Positions 1-6,812 of a DNA stretch of 20,717 nt are shown one piece after another (the first letter of the stretch is position 1; every line of letters begins with the position of its first letter). Under the pieces are notes generated by a model. It had not been told where the DNA came from, searched no databases, and worked only from the letters and a program-made list of their open reading frames with translations. Source of the stretch: a virus; IMG/VR virus record IMGVR_UViG_3300017735_001821, positions 1 to 20,717 of that record; one strand, written 5' to 3'. Made by a program: the position numbers and the translations under genes.

Positions 1-1
1 G

Positions 2-529
2 TATATTCGTGATGGGTTAGACATTGAAGTGTTTGAACGCAACTTAGATTACTTTATGCGCAACTGTGAAGCACCAATGGTTATTATGATTACATTTAAT
101 ATTTTCAGTGTCACTACATTCCGCACATTGCTTGAAAAGATTCTTGAATGGCGTAAAAAATACAATGATGTAGAAACGCACAGATGGCAACGACTAGGGT
201 TTGATACTCCGCATCTCAAAGAACCTCTACAGTATGATATCAATATCCTGCCTAAAAACTACATGAGTTATATGCACGACCATTTGCAGTTTATCAAAGA
301 GAACACAGATGATAATCGCAAGGATGCATTTAGCACTATCGAGTATGAAAAGTTTCGTCGTGTAGTTGATTACATGGAATCTACAGAATATCCACTAGAT
401 AAAGTTATTCAAGGACGTAGAGACTTCCACAACTTCTTTGAAGAACAAGGGCGTAGACGTAATGTCGATCACGAACAAGTGTTTCCAGAGATGTCAGACT
501 TTTTTGAACTTTGTAAGAAATACGTCTAG
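2..529 (+). CDS. Radical SAM protein, C-terminal part (5' truncated by window edge)
   Basis: The reading frame is open from the first base (first whole codon at 2) to the TAG at 527-529, so this is the end of a gene that begins upstream. The visible 175 residues start with YIRDG followed by a stretch ending NLDYFMRNC. This matches the part of the complete twitch-type radical SAM proteins in this window that follows the SAM-binding core (compare YIRYPSEW in the gene at 10114). The C-terminus, RRRNVDHEQVFPEMSDFF, matches the tail FAETFPEMKDIF of the gene at 10114. The [4Fe-4S] CxxxCxxC site and N-terminal cysteine cluster should lie upstream and cannot be seen. The family assignment therefore rests on tail similarity only. 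Its 3' end overlaps the convergent gene at 494-1108 by 36 bases, with no terminator visible between them. Confidence 0.7.
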   Translation, partial: YIRDGLDIEVFERNLDYFMRNCEAPMVIMITFNIFSVTTFRTLLEKILEWRKKYNDVETHRWQRLGFDTPHLKEPLQYDINILPKNYMSYMHDHLQFIKENTDDNRKDAFSTIEYEKFRRVVDYMESTEYPLDKVIQGRRDFHNFFEEQGRRRNVDHEQVFPEMSDFFELCKKYV

Positions 530-1108
530 TGCTTGTTTAGTTTCAGGCCACATATTTTCTTCTAGTTTTTTCATATAAAAATCAACGTCAACTTTCCAAA
601 ATGTTTGAAATGTTCCTTTGTACTCTAACTCTATAGGATCTTTTAAATATCCTTGGTTGTGCATAATCTTTGACCATATGCGATGTACTTTACTTTGACT
701 TCCAGTTTCTAATGTATTTGTACTAATATATTGAGGATTTTCTAATCCAACATAGTGCATACACACAGGCGTAAGCATTTGACTAGTCCAATGATTCATA
801 GGAGAGTGTCGATAGTTGTGTACAGCATGGGCACGTTCCCCGTCAACTATATCATTTAATACACATGTTCTAGCACTTATTCTATGTGCATTTTTTCCTA
901 GTATGCCTAACTGTTGCAAACTATGGCTCACACTAGTGCCTACAATATTATCTCCATAGTATAATAAAAATAAGTTTGCATTTTCGTGTTTGTTAATATA
1001 ATCTATTAACACAGTTTTATTATGATTGTTATAAAACCCTTTAGCAGCAGCACCTTTATAAAAATCTGTTAGATCTTGTGTACCATTATACATTTCTAGT
1101 TTATACAA
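494..1108 (-). CDS. Probable GNAT-like N-acyltransferase
   Basis: This 204-residue protein has the general look of a GNAT-fold acyltransferase. An N-terminal alpha/beta region is followed by a strand with NLFLLYYGDNIVGTSV (about 46-61), like the GNAT beta2-beta3 segment. Near 150-170, SQSKVHRIWSKIMHNQGYL resembles the helix and turn that close the acyl-CoA site. No perfect R/Q-x-x-G-x-G/A acyl-CoA loop is evident, so the assignment is a fold-level guess. Its ATG overlaps the last 8 bases of the upstream AMP-ligase gene, so the two are probably translationally coupled. That suggests the ligase activates an acid and this protein transfers it (inference). It could instead be an uncharacterised alpha/beta protein. 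Its 3' end overlaps the opposite-strand radical SAM fragment. Confidence 0.5.
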   Translation of the reverse strand: MYKLEMYNGTQDLTDFYKGAAAKGFYNNHNKTVLIDYINKHENANLFLLYYGDNIVGTSVSHSLQQLGILGKNAHRISARTCVLNDIVDGERAHAVHNYRHSPMNHWTSQMLTPVCMHYVGLENPQYISTNTLETGSQSKVHRIWSKIMHNQGYLKDPIELEYKGTFQTFWKVDVDFYMKKLEENMWPETKQALDVFLTKFKKV

Positions 1109-2162
1109 ATGTTTGCGTCCTTATAATCTTTTTTAGATTATTATCTACTTCTATTTTATCTACTGCCCGAAGTCTAAATCTTGGAATATATCGATGTTGT
1201 TCTACAAAATTTGCCATATCTTTTATATTGCCTGTATAATATAATATACACTGATTTTTAATTTGTTGGCATAATGCAAGTTCTGCACCAGCTGCAACGG
1301 CCGCTTTTTCTATTTGTTCAGGGTATACTCTGATAGTATTTTGTTTAAACATATTGTGTTTGCGTCCGTTAATTGTAAATCTATTTCTGTCACCGTTAAC
1401 ACAGTCACCACTAATCCATATGTTAGATTGACTACTCCATTTGCAAGCAATCTGTCCGTTTACAATATCAACTTCTGCACCCGGAGTAATACTATCTATA
1501 GTATATGTATTTTCTTCTTCGCTGTACAACACCATAGGAGGTACTTCAGTACTACCGTATACATTGTATACTTTTCCTGGATTATGCTCACGTAGCTCGT
1601 CCAGCATACCTGTTGGTGTAAAATCACTTCCTGTAATAACAGTTTCTAAACTACTATAATCTAGTGTCTTCCATCTATCGTGTTTGTGTAATATTTTCCA
1701 AACATTGGGTAATAATAATGTATGTGTCGGACGTATTTCGTGTACACGATTTACATAGTCAATGCCTTTGAATGTTTCGATGTATAGTTCGCAATCTAGT
1801 TTTAATGCAAGGTATACACTTAGCACACTAAACGCAATACCACGAGGAGAATAGTAACTGAGTATTTTACTATTTTTATCTAATCCTAGTGTTTTAATAT
1901 TTGCATCTACAACTTGTTCTATGGTTTCTTTGGTATGTCCAATGTCCTGCGGAAATCCAGTTGTACCGCTAGTACTTAGATTAAGAAACTGATCACCTCT
2001 ATAGCCATAGCTATATCCATTTTGCCAATACCAGTTGTGTAATAGTTTAAGAACGTTCTGTTCCCAGTCTGGGTTGTTACTGTAACAATTCACAGGATTA
2101 CTTAGTGTGTAATCGCTTATCCATTGTTCGGATATTTGTTCACCGTCTATAAAAATTTTCAT
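1101..2162 (-). CDS. Short AMP-forming acid ligase (ANL superfamily)
   Basis: This 353-residue protein carries nearly the whole set of adenylate-forming motifs. STSGTTGFP at 63-71 is the P-loop-like A3 motif, with Q72 where Lys is usual. VYGSTE at 201-206 is A5. SGD at 251-253 is A7. GRKHN at 266-270 and RVYPEQIE at 278-285 are the hinge/A8 region. K345 in KKIIR (344-348) fits the catalytic A10 lysine. The known family reaction is ATP-dependent activation of a carboxylate to an acyl-AMP, often followed by thioester formation. At 353 residues it is much shorter than the usual 500 or so, mostly because the N-terminal domain before A3 is reduced to about 60 residues. It starts directly after the stop of the small membrane protein gene (no gap) and overlaps the acyltransferase gene by 8 bases, so the three form one unit. 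The substrate is unknown. Confidence 0.85.
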   Translation of the reverse strand: MKIFIDGEQISEQWISDYTLSNPVNCYSNNPDWEQNVLKLLHNWYWQNGYSYGYRGDQFLNLSTSGTTGFPQDIGHTKETIEQVVDANIKTLGLDKNSKILSYYSPRGIAFSVLSVYLALKLDCELYIETFKGIDYVNRVHEIRPTHTLLLPNVWKILHKHDRWKTLDYSSLETVITGSDFTPTGMLDELREHNPGKVYNVYGSTEVPPMVLYSEEENTYTIDSITPGAEVDIVNGQIACKWSSQSNIWISGDCVNGDRNRFTINGRKHNMFKQNTIRVYPEQIEKAAVAAGAELALCQQIKNQCILYYTGNIKDMANFVEQHRYIPRFRLRAVDKIEVDNNLKKIIRTQTFV

Positions 2163-2381
2163 TTATTTCTCGTTGATACAAGCAGGAAAGTTTTTTTCAG
2201 TACCGTTGGTGATTTTTTTAGCAATCTTGTAAGGTGTAAAACCAAACATAAAAGGAAAAAATGCGTGTAATATGCCCATTATAAAAATACCAAGTCCCAA
2301 AAAACTATAACATATTGCTATAAAACAATGTGTAAAATAGTTAGTATTTGCTTTTTTTAAATGTTTCCAATCAAATAACAT
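2163..2381 (-). CDS. Small membrane protein, DUF6356-like
   Basis: This 72-residue protein has one long hydrophobic segment (about 19-50, possibly a hairpin). Its layout resembles the DUF6356 family as I recall it: an N-terminal H/N-x-x-YFxH element (YFTHCF) before the hydrophobic stretch, then HAFFPFMF, then a short charged tail. The family's function is not known. It is the first gene of the leftward module: a strong ribosome site (AAAGGAG, 2390-2396) sits 8 bases before the ATG, and a consensus promoter lies at 2419-2447. Its stop codon abuts the ATG of the acid ligase, so it may anchor or assist that enzyme at the membrane (inference). Confidence 0.7.
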   Translation of the reverse strand: MLFDWKHLKKANTNYFTHCFIAICYSFLGLGIFIMGILHAFFPFMFGFTPYKIAKKITNGTEKNFPACINEK

Positions 2382-2389
2382 ACTTTACT

Positions 2390-2396
2390 CTCCTTT
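2390..2396 (-). promoter_or_regulatory. Strong ribosome binding site for the DUF6356-like gene
   Basis: Read on the minus strand this is AAAGGAG, 8 bases before the ATG at 2381-2379. It is one of the strongest Shine-Dalgarno sites in the window and fixes the start of the leftward module. Confidence 0.8.
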
Positions 2397-2418
2397 GAAG
2401 ACTTTTTAATATGTTATT

Positions 2419-2447
2419 ACTATAGCATATTTTTTAGTGTAAGTCAA
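2419..2447 (-). promoter_or_regulatory. Sigma70-type promoter of the leftward acid-ligase module
   Basis: On the minus strand, TTGACT (2447-2442) is followed after exactly 17 bases by TATAGT (2424-2419). A TG lies one base upstream of the -10 box (ATGCTATAGT), giving an extended -10. The expected start is near 2412, leaving a leader of about 30 bases with a strong Shine-Dalgarno site. The -35 box lies beside the 3' end of the fibre-like gene, so the module can be expressed independently of that gene. The element closely matches the rightward promoter at 3892-3920. Confidence 0.8.
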
Positions 2448-3849
2448 CCCATGTTGTTCCGGTATATCCTTGGAACTTGTTATTACTAGTGTTAAACAAT
2501 ATCATACCTGCTTCTGCTGTCATACTATCTCTGTCAGCAAATGTAGTACCTCTAGCTTTAAATACTGGAACTTCTAATACGCCCTTGTTGTTGAACTCTA
2601 GTCTATTTTCTGTATTTGTAACATGTGTATTAGACGCTGAACTTAGTTGTATACCAAAACTTGACGGCATAGTATTTCCAGTTGCAGCCGGTGTCCCGTC
2701 AACTTTAAATCCAAAAAGCCCACCACGTTTGTATTCAGTACCGTTGTATCCCCAGCTTTCGATACTTAATAGTTCGTCATTGTTTAATAATGATGTTTTA
2801 GAATTGCCTTCGCCTCTGTGTGCAAGAGAGTCAATCGAGTCAGTTTGTATACTTAAACTATCAGCAATAATATTTACTTCGTCATTTTCATTACCAATGT
2901 TTACCTTATCATTTACACCACTAATAAGTGTTCCATTGCTTGAACCTGATACAATATTAATAAATCCATCTTCGCCTTGTGTGTCATATGCAACTGCTCC
3001 AACAAGTCTTCCCATAAAATCAGCTTTGTAAGTTGGCGAGCTTTCCAGGGACAATCTCATTACCGGTGTGCCATCGTAATGATTTAAGTTGGCTCTTACT
3101 TCTGTGTCAGCTCTAGTTGCTCCAATATTAACTATAGGACCTCTTGCAACTGCATCATCTTCAGGATAAACAGGATGAGCAAGTCCACCGTAAAACTCCC
3201 ATTGATCGTATCCACCAGTATTGTTGTGTCCAGTTAGTCGTGTAGCAATATCATCGCCTGGCTGTATAGCAAGTAACTCTCCAGTAAGATTTCCTGTAAC
3301 ATTGCCTGTTACGTCTCCAGTTACTCCGCCTATTACTTCACCAGTATGTGTACCTGTAGTATCACCGAAAAAATCTCCGTAGCTAGTACCATTAAAGTCA
3401 CCGTTAAATGTACCGTATATTACACTATCGGCAGTTATACTTCCTGTAAGCTCACCGTAAAACGATCCAGTAATACTGTCGGCATTAATAGATCTTGCTC
3501 CAGTATTAACAATAGCTTCGCCGTTGCTATCTACAATGTTTCCGACAACATCAGCAATAACCAATCCAGTATCACCATCAAATGCTAACCCCTCGTTGTC
3601 GTCGTATACACTACCAGTAACACTACCAGTTAGATTGCCTGTGGAAGATAAAATAGTATTACCTTCTGTATCTTCAATGGTTCCAATCAAAGAACCATAC
3701 AAGTTTCCAGTTTCAACATCAACTAATATAATACCGTCAACATCAACAACACTGGCTTTAATCTGTCCCTGCCAGCTATCAACAATAACTGTTTCGTCTG
3801 CTGTAATAATATCTAGTCGGTATGCTTCACCTGGTATAAAATCGGTCAT
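2434..3849 (-). CDS. Tail-fibre-like phage structural protein
   Basis: This 471-residue protein (from the preferred start) has no catalytic signature and looks like a virion fibre. Residues 70-190 are rich in short glycine-spaced repeats of the form TGDVTGNVTGNLTG, and similar FNG/YG turns continue the pattern, as expected for a trimeric beta-helical shaft. The middle holds polar strand-rich sequence, including VNIGNENDEVNI. The C-terminus, GMILFNTSNNKFQGYTG (448-464), is a widely seen ending of phage tail fibre and structural proteins. An upstream in-frame ATG at 3882 would add 11 residues, but it would place the late promoter (3873-3880) inside the gene. The ATG at 3849 has an AGAGGA site 10 bases before it and is preferred. 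It may be a fibre or another tail appendage, and its receptor is unknown. Confidence 0.8.
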   Translation of the reverse strand: MTDFIPGEAYRLDIITADETVIVDSWQGQIKASVVDVDGIILVDVETGNLYGSLIGTIEDTEGNTILSSTGNLTGSVTGSVYDDNEGLAFDGDTGLVIADVVGNIVDSNGEAIVNTGARSINADSITGSFYGELTGSITADSVIYGTFNGDFNGTSYGDFFGDTTGTHTGEVIGGVTGDVTGNVTGNLTGELLAIQPGDDIATRLTGHNNTGGYDQWEFYGGLAHPVYPEDDAVARGPIVNIGATRADTEVRANLNHYDGTPVMRLSLESSPTYKADFMGRLVGAVAYDTQGEDGFINIVSGSSNGTLISGVNDKVNIGNENDEVNIIADSLSIQTDSIDSLAHRGEGNSKTSLLNNDELLSIESWGYNGTEYKRGGLFGFKVDGTPAATGNTMPSSFGIQLSSASNTHVTNTENRLEFNNKGVLEVPVFKARGTTFADRDSMTAEAGMILFNTSNNKFQGYTGTTWVDLH

Positions 3850-3872
3850 TTTTGTTGGTTCCTCTTCTCTAG

Positions 3873-3880
3873 TATTTATC
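3873..3880 (-). promoter_or_regulatory. T4-like late promoter (NATAAATA) for the fibre-like gene
   Basis: On the minus strand the sequence reads GATAAATA, matching the NATAAATA late promoter pattern described for T4-like cyanophages (T4 itself uses TATAAATA). It lies 24-31 bases before the ATG at 3849, leaving a short leader that contains the AGAGGA ribosome site. Late expression suits a structural gene. In AT-rich DNA an 8-base match alone is weak. The position is what supports it. Confidence 0.55.
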
Positions 3881-3891
3881 ACATTCTGTTC

Positions 3892-3920
3892 TTGACTTGT
3901 TGATTAAAATATGTTATAAC
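3892..3920 (+). promoter_or_regulatory. Extended -10 sigma70-type promoter of the rightward operon
   Basis: TTGACT (3892-3897), a 17-base spacer and TATAAC (3915-3920), with TG one base before the -10 (ATGTTATAAC), make a near-consensus host-type promoter. The expected transcription start, about 7 bases after the -10, falls at 3926-3928, on the ATG of the first gene. It shares the TTGACTT box and an AAAATATGnTATA core with the leftward promoter at 2419-2447. It is the only strong promoter I see for the roughly 16.8 kb of genes to its right. Confidence 0.8.
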
Positions 3921-3928
3921 TAGTTATA
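3915..3928. promoter_or_regulatory. Perfect 14-base palindrome over the -10 box and start codon
   Basis: TATAACTAGTTATA is identical to its own reverse complement. It spans the -10 hexamer, the predicted transcription start and the A of the start codon. This position suits a repressor operator, but no regulator gene is in view, and an AT-rich palindrome could arise by chance. Confidence 0.4.
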
Positions 3929-5574
3929 TGTATGATATAATCTTTATTGGCGAAAAAAACAAACAGTGGAACTCTGTAAAACAAAGATTTCCTCTTTTAA
4001 AAAATGCAGATACTCTTGAAGATGCAAAGCGTATTTGTATTACAAAAATGTTCTGGGTAGTGTGGCCTGACATTGTAATAAACAATGATTTTAACTTTGA
4101 TTACGAACCAGATGCATGGAGCACTGATTATGTTCATGTATTTAAAAATAATGAGTTTTATGATGGTGTTTCGCTAATACCTAAAAATGCAACAATATCA
4201 GACAGAGAGTTGCAGCATAGATTTTTTGTTAACAAAAAAGAAGTAGATATACAAGCAAGTGTGCCTGCTCCGTATGATATATTCAACATTGATACATATA
4301 AAGAATACTTAAACGCATTAGAAACTAGCACAACTGATATGTTTTGGATGAGTACTGCTAATATTAGTATTGATACAGAGTTTGTTGACACGTTCTACAT
4401 ATCACATCACGAACAGATTGATAGAAAACAAAACCATGCATTTATACATCAAGTAGACGGCGAAGATTTGTACAATGGTTTATTTTTATGCAGCAAACAC
4501 GTTCCGTTAAGTAAACGAGAAGTAGAATATAGATTTCCTGTAAATCGAAAAGAACACGATATAGTTACAAGTGTTGCTGGTAAGTACAATATATTTAATG
4601 TTGTTGATACATATGAAGAATATATAAACGCATTAGAAACTAGTACAACTGAAATGTTTTATATTATTCCCCCAACGGTAACAGTTTGTAAAGATTTTAT
4701 GTTTGATGATTATTTTGAACATTCTAATAGTTTTGATAGACGTATTAATCATGTATTTCTAAATGGCAAGTTTCATGATGGTATTATACTTTGCAGTAAA
4801 TATGCTAAAATCAGTAAACGTGAATGGCACTTTAAATTTATTGCTAACAAAAAAGAAGTAGATATACAAGCAAGTACACCTAACCCTTACGATATTGTTT
4901 TTATTAGTTATCAAGAACCAAATGCAGATGAAAACTTTGAAAATCTAAAAACTAGATTTCCAGATAGAGTAATACATAGAGTACATGGTGTCAAAGGAAT
5001 ACATCAGGCACATATCGAAGCAGCAAAGGTATGCAATACACCTATGCTTTATATAGTTGATGGCGATGCTGTAGTTGTTGACGATTTTAACTTTGATTGG
5101 CAAGTTCCAGCTTGGCAATATAATCATGTGCATGTATGGCGTAGTAAAAATCCAGTAAACGGATTAGTTTATGGGTATGGCGGTATTAAGTTATTTCCAA
5201 GACACGAAACACTTAACATGGATATTAGTAAGCCTGATATGACCACAAGTATTAGTGATAAGTTTGTAGCTATGCCAAGTGTTTCAAATATTACAGCATT
5301 TAACACTGATGCGTTTAATGCGTGGAAAAGTGCATTTAGAGAATGTGCAAAACTATCGAGTAAGATTATTGATAGACAAAAAAGTCAAGAAACTAATGAA
5401 CGTTTGAGGACTTGGTGTATGCATATGATACCCGATACTCCGTTTGGAAAGGATGCACTGCAAGGAGCCAAAGCAGGCACAGCTTACGGCACTCGCAACA
5501 AAGGTGATAGCCAAGCATTAAAAGCTATCAATGATTTTGATTGGTTAAAGGAAAAGTTTGATGGAAATATATAA
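3928..5574 (+). CDS. Four-unit glycosyltransferase-like (GT-A type) protein
   Basis: This 548-residue protein is built of four homologous units that begin near residues 2 (YDIIFI), 116 (YDIFNI), 220 (YNIFNV) and 321 (YDIVFI). Units 1-3 share the endings VNKKEVDIQAS, VNRKEHDIVTS and ANKKEVDIQAS. Unit 4 has YIVDGDAVVVDDFNFDW at 375-391, with a DGD motif at 378-380 like the metal-binding DxD of GT-A glycosyltransferases. Units 1-3 carry WPD, TAN and PPT there, so only unit 4 looks catalytically competent. Residues about 430-548 are a unique C-terminal part. The nucleotide-sugar donor and acceptor are unknown, and the glycosyltransferase call rests on the DxD region only. It is the first gene of the rightward operon. 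The start is supported by alignment of unit 1 with unit 4, and it leaves essentially no 5' leader. Confidence 0.6.
   Translation: MYDIIFIGEKNKQWNSVKQRFPLLKNADTLEDAKRICITKMFWVVWPDIVINNDFNFDYEPDAWSTDYVHVFKNNEFYDGVSLIPKNATISDRELQHRFFVNKKEVDIQASVPAPYDIFNIDTYKEYLNALETSTTDMFWMSTANISIDTEFVDTFYISHHEQIDRKQNHAFIHQVDGEDLYNGLFLCSKHVPLSKREVEYRFPVNRKEHDIVTSVAGKYNIFNVVDTYEEYINALETSTTEMFYIIPPTVTVCKDFMFDDYFEHSNSFDRRINHVFLNGKFHDGIILCSKYAKISKREWHFKFIANKKEVDIQASTPNPYDIVFISYQEPNADENFENLKTRFPDRVIHRVHGVKGIHQAHIEAAKVCNTPMLYIVDGDAVVVDDFNFDWQVPAWQYNHVHVWRSKNPVNGLVYGYGGIKLFPRHETLNMDISKPDMTTSISDKFVAMPSVSNITAFNTDAFNAWKSAFRECAKLSSKIIDRQKSQETNERLRTWCMHMIPDTPFGKDALQGAKAGTAYGTRNKGDSQALKAINDFDWLKEKFDGNI
4230..4260 (+). repeat. 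31-base direct repeat, copy 1 (in glycosyltransferase-like gene)
   Basis: This stretch is identical to 4845-4875, exactly 615 bases (205 codons) downstream. It encodes the NKKEVDIQAS end of unit 1. Confidence 0.9.
4845..4875 (+). repeat. 31-base direct repeat, copy 2 (in glycosyltransferase-like gene)
   Basis: Identical to 4230-4260, encoding NKKEVDIQAS at the end of unit 3. A shorter match (4310-4328 and 4625-4643, 315 bases apart) links units 2 and 3. The retained base-level identity points to fairly recent duplication or exchange between units. Confidence 0.9.
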
Positions 5575-6601
5575 ACTTTTAGACAGATTTGAAATACTAA
5601 ATCCGCAAGATGAATATTTTGAAAACTTACGCCGTGTATACATTGATAATGATATAAGTGCTATATTAGAGTTTACATCAGATGAAGATTTGCGTAGTGC
5701 TATTTTAACAAAAAACATTCATAGTATTTTTCGTTGTATAGATAACAAACGTATAATTGGTGAAGCTGAAGACTTACGCAAGGCAGTCTTAGAAAAAAAC
5801 TTACATAGTTTATTTAGATTACTGCCAGGAAACGATGATTTAAGAAAAGCAGTCGTCGACGACAACATGCATAGTATTTTTAGATTAGTAGGCAACGAAG
5901 ATTTAAGAAAAGCTACGATGGATGACAATATATGGAGTATACTTAGACTCTTAAAAGATAGAGATAGTACACATTTTGTTGATGCATTTAAAAACTTTGA
6001 GACTAATAATGTTCAAATAGACGAAGATTGTTTTAGTAGAGGACAGCTACAAAGTAAACTTTGGCTAGTAGATGAGCTTAAAAAATGTAATGTTGAACTA
6101 GGTAAAGTATTTTTATGTGCAGGGTGGTATGCTACTCTTGCTACTATGTTATTTGAAAGTGATATAAAAATAGATTTTATTCGGAGTTTTGATGTAGATC
6201 CAGATGTTTGGAAAATAGCCGAAATATTTAACAAACCTTGGGTTACTGATAACTGGAAATTTAAAGCCAGCACTGAAGACATACACGAAATAAGATTTGA
6301 CGAACATATATACGATGTAAACAAAACAGACGGTACAACTCAGAGATTGTGGACAGTACCAGATACTGTTATTAACACAAGTTGCGAACATATAAATAAC
6401 TTTGATAGTTGGTATGACAGCATAACATACGGAAGTTTAGTAATAATGCAAAGTAATAACTATTTTGAAATCAACGAACATGTTAACTGTCATGAAACAC
6501 TTGAAAGTTTTACAAAACAAGTATATCTCGGCGAAGAGCTGTACAGTGGCGAACTAGAACTAGAAAAATACAAAAGGTTTATGCGAATTGGATATAAGTG
6601 A
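5561..6601 (+). CDS. Repeat-domain / SAM-dependent methyltransferase-like fusion
   Basis: This 346-residue protein has two parts. Residues about 21-131 hold five degenerate copies of a roughly 19-residue motif close to EDLRKAVxxxNxHSIFRLL (starting near 21, 42, 70, 92 and 113). Residues about 155-346 resemble a class I methyltransferase: a motif-I-like strand and turn VFLCAGWYA (183-191), an acidic strand end RSFDVDPDVW (208-217) and DTVINTSCEHI (268-278) where motif IV is expected. The substrate is unknown. The repeats probably bind a partner or scaffold (inference). The ATG at 5561 has AAAGGA upstream. The TTG just before it is not needed. The gene overlaps the end of the glycosyltransferase-like gene by 14 bases, so translation is likely coupled. 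Confidence 0.65.
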   Translation: MEIYKLLDRFEILNPQDEYFENLRRVYIDNDISAILEFTSDEDLRSAILTKNIHSIFRCIDNKRIIGEAEDLRKAVLEKNLHSLFRLLPGNDDLRKAVVDDNMHSIFRLVGNEDLRKATMDDNIWSILRLLKDRDSTHFVDAFKNFETNNVQIDEDCFSRGQLQSKLWLVDELKKCNVELGKVFLCAGWYATLATMLFESDIKIDFIRSFDVDPDVWKIAEIFNKPWVTDNWKFKASTEDIHEIRFDEHIYDVNKTDGTTQRLWTVPDTVINTSCEHINNFDSWYDSITYGSLVIMQSNNYFEINEHVNCHETLESFTKQVYLGEELYSGELELEKYKRFMRIGYK

Positions 6602-6812
6602 TTTAAGTGTACGTGAGCTACAAAAAGAAAGTGCAAGAGCTCTAAGTACAATACAAGCAACTAACAATAATATTTGGCAGTTTAATAAGAAAGCACATCA
6701 CAACAGTCAAAACTGGTACAAGGCTGTTATTGAATGGTATGTTGAACAGTATGGCGACCTACCCAGTAAGGTTGGTCCTGGTAAAGATGTAAAGTTGATA
6801 ATGGATGTATAA
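6588..6812 (+). CDS. Small protein of unknown function (74 aa)
   Basis: I do not recognise a family. The protein is charged and predicted mostly helical, with an aromatic patch NWYKAVIEWYVEQYGDLP (about 42-59) and no cysteine, signal peptide or membrane segment. No ATG is available in frame near the front, so a TTG start at 6588 is assumed, with AAAGG about 10 bases upstream. It overlaps the methyltransferase-like gene by 14 bases and the next radical SAM gene by 8, so it is most likely a translated member of the operon. It could be an accessory subunit. A RiPP precursor role was considered and seems unlikely. Confidence 0.6.
   Translation: MDISDLSVRELQKESARALSTIQATNNNIWQFNKKAHHNSQNWYKAVIEWYVEQYGDLPSKVGPGKDVKLIMDV

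Noticed and set aside
494-529. Frameshift or assembly error at the convergent overlap of 36 bases
   Set aside because: Both C-termini look natural: the radical SAM tail matches its paralogues and the opposite gene ends without disrupting a motif. Long tail-to-tail overlaps occur in compact phage genomes.
2408-2431. Inverted repeat AATATG...CATATT followed by T's, considered as an intrinsic terminator
   Set aside because: The stem is six AT-rich base pairs with a 12-base loop, too weak for a terminator, and its T-run is on the strand that carries no upstream gene. It overlaps the promoter instead.
2477-3031. Long open frame on the plus strand opposite the fibre-like gene
   Set aside because: It is antisense to a well-supported gene, has low-complexity Ser/Leu/Pro-rich content typical of a shadow frame and has no ribosome site.
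6391-6398. Perfect T4-type late promoter octamer TATAAATA on the plus strand
   Set aside because: It lies inside the methyltransferase-like coding region with no well-placed gene start just downstream, and such an octamer is expected by chance in AT-rich DNA.
6588-6812. RiPP precursor peptide for the adjacent radical SAM enzymes
   Set aside because: The 74-residue protein has no cysteine, no double-glycine leader site and no repeated core, and no peptidase or transporter gene lies nearby.
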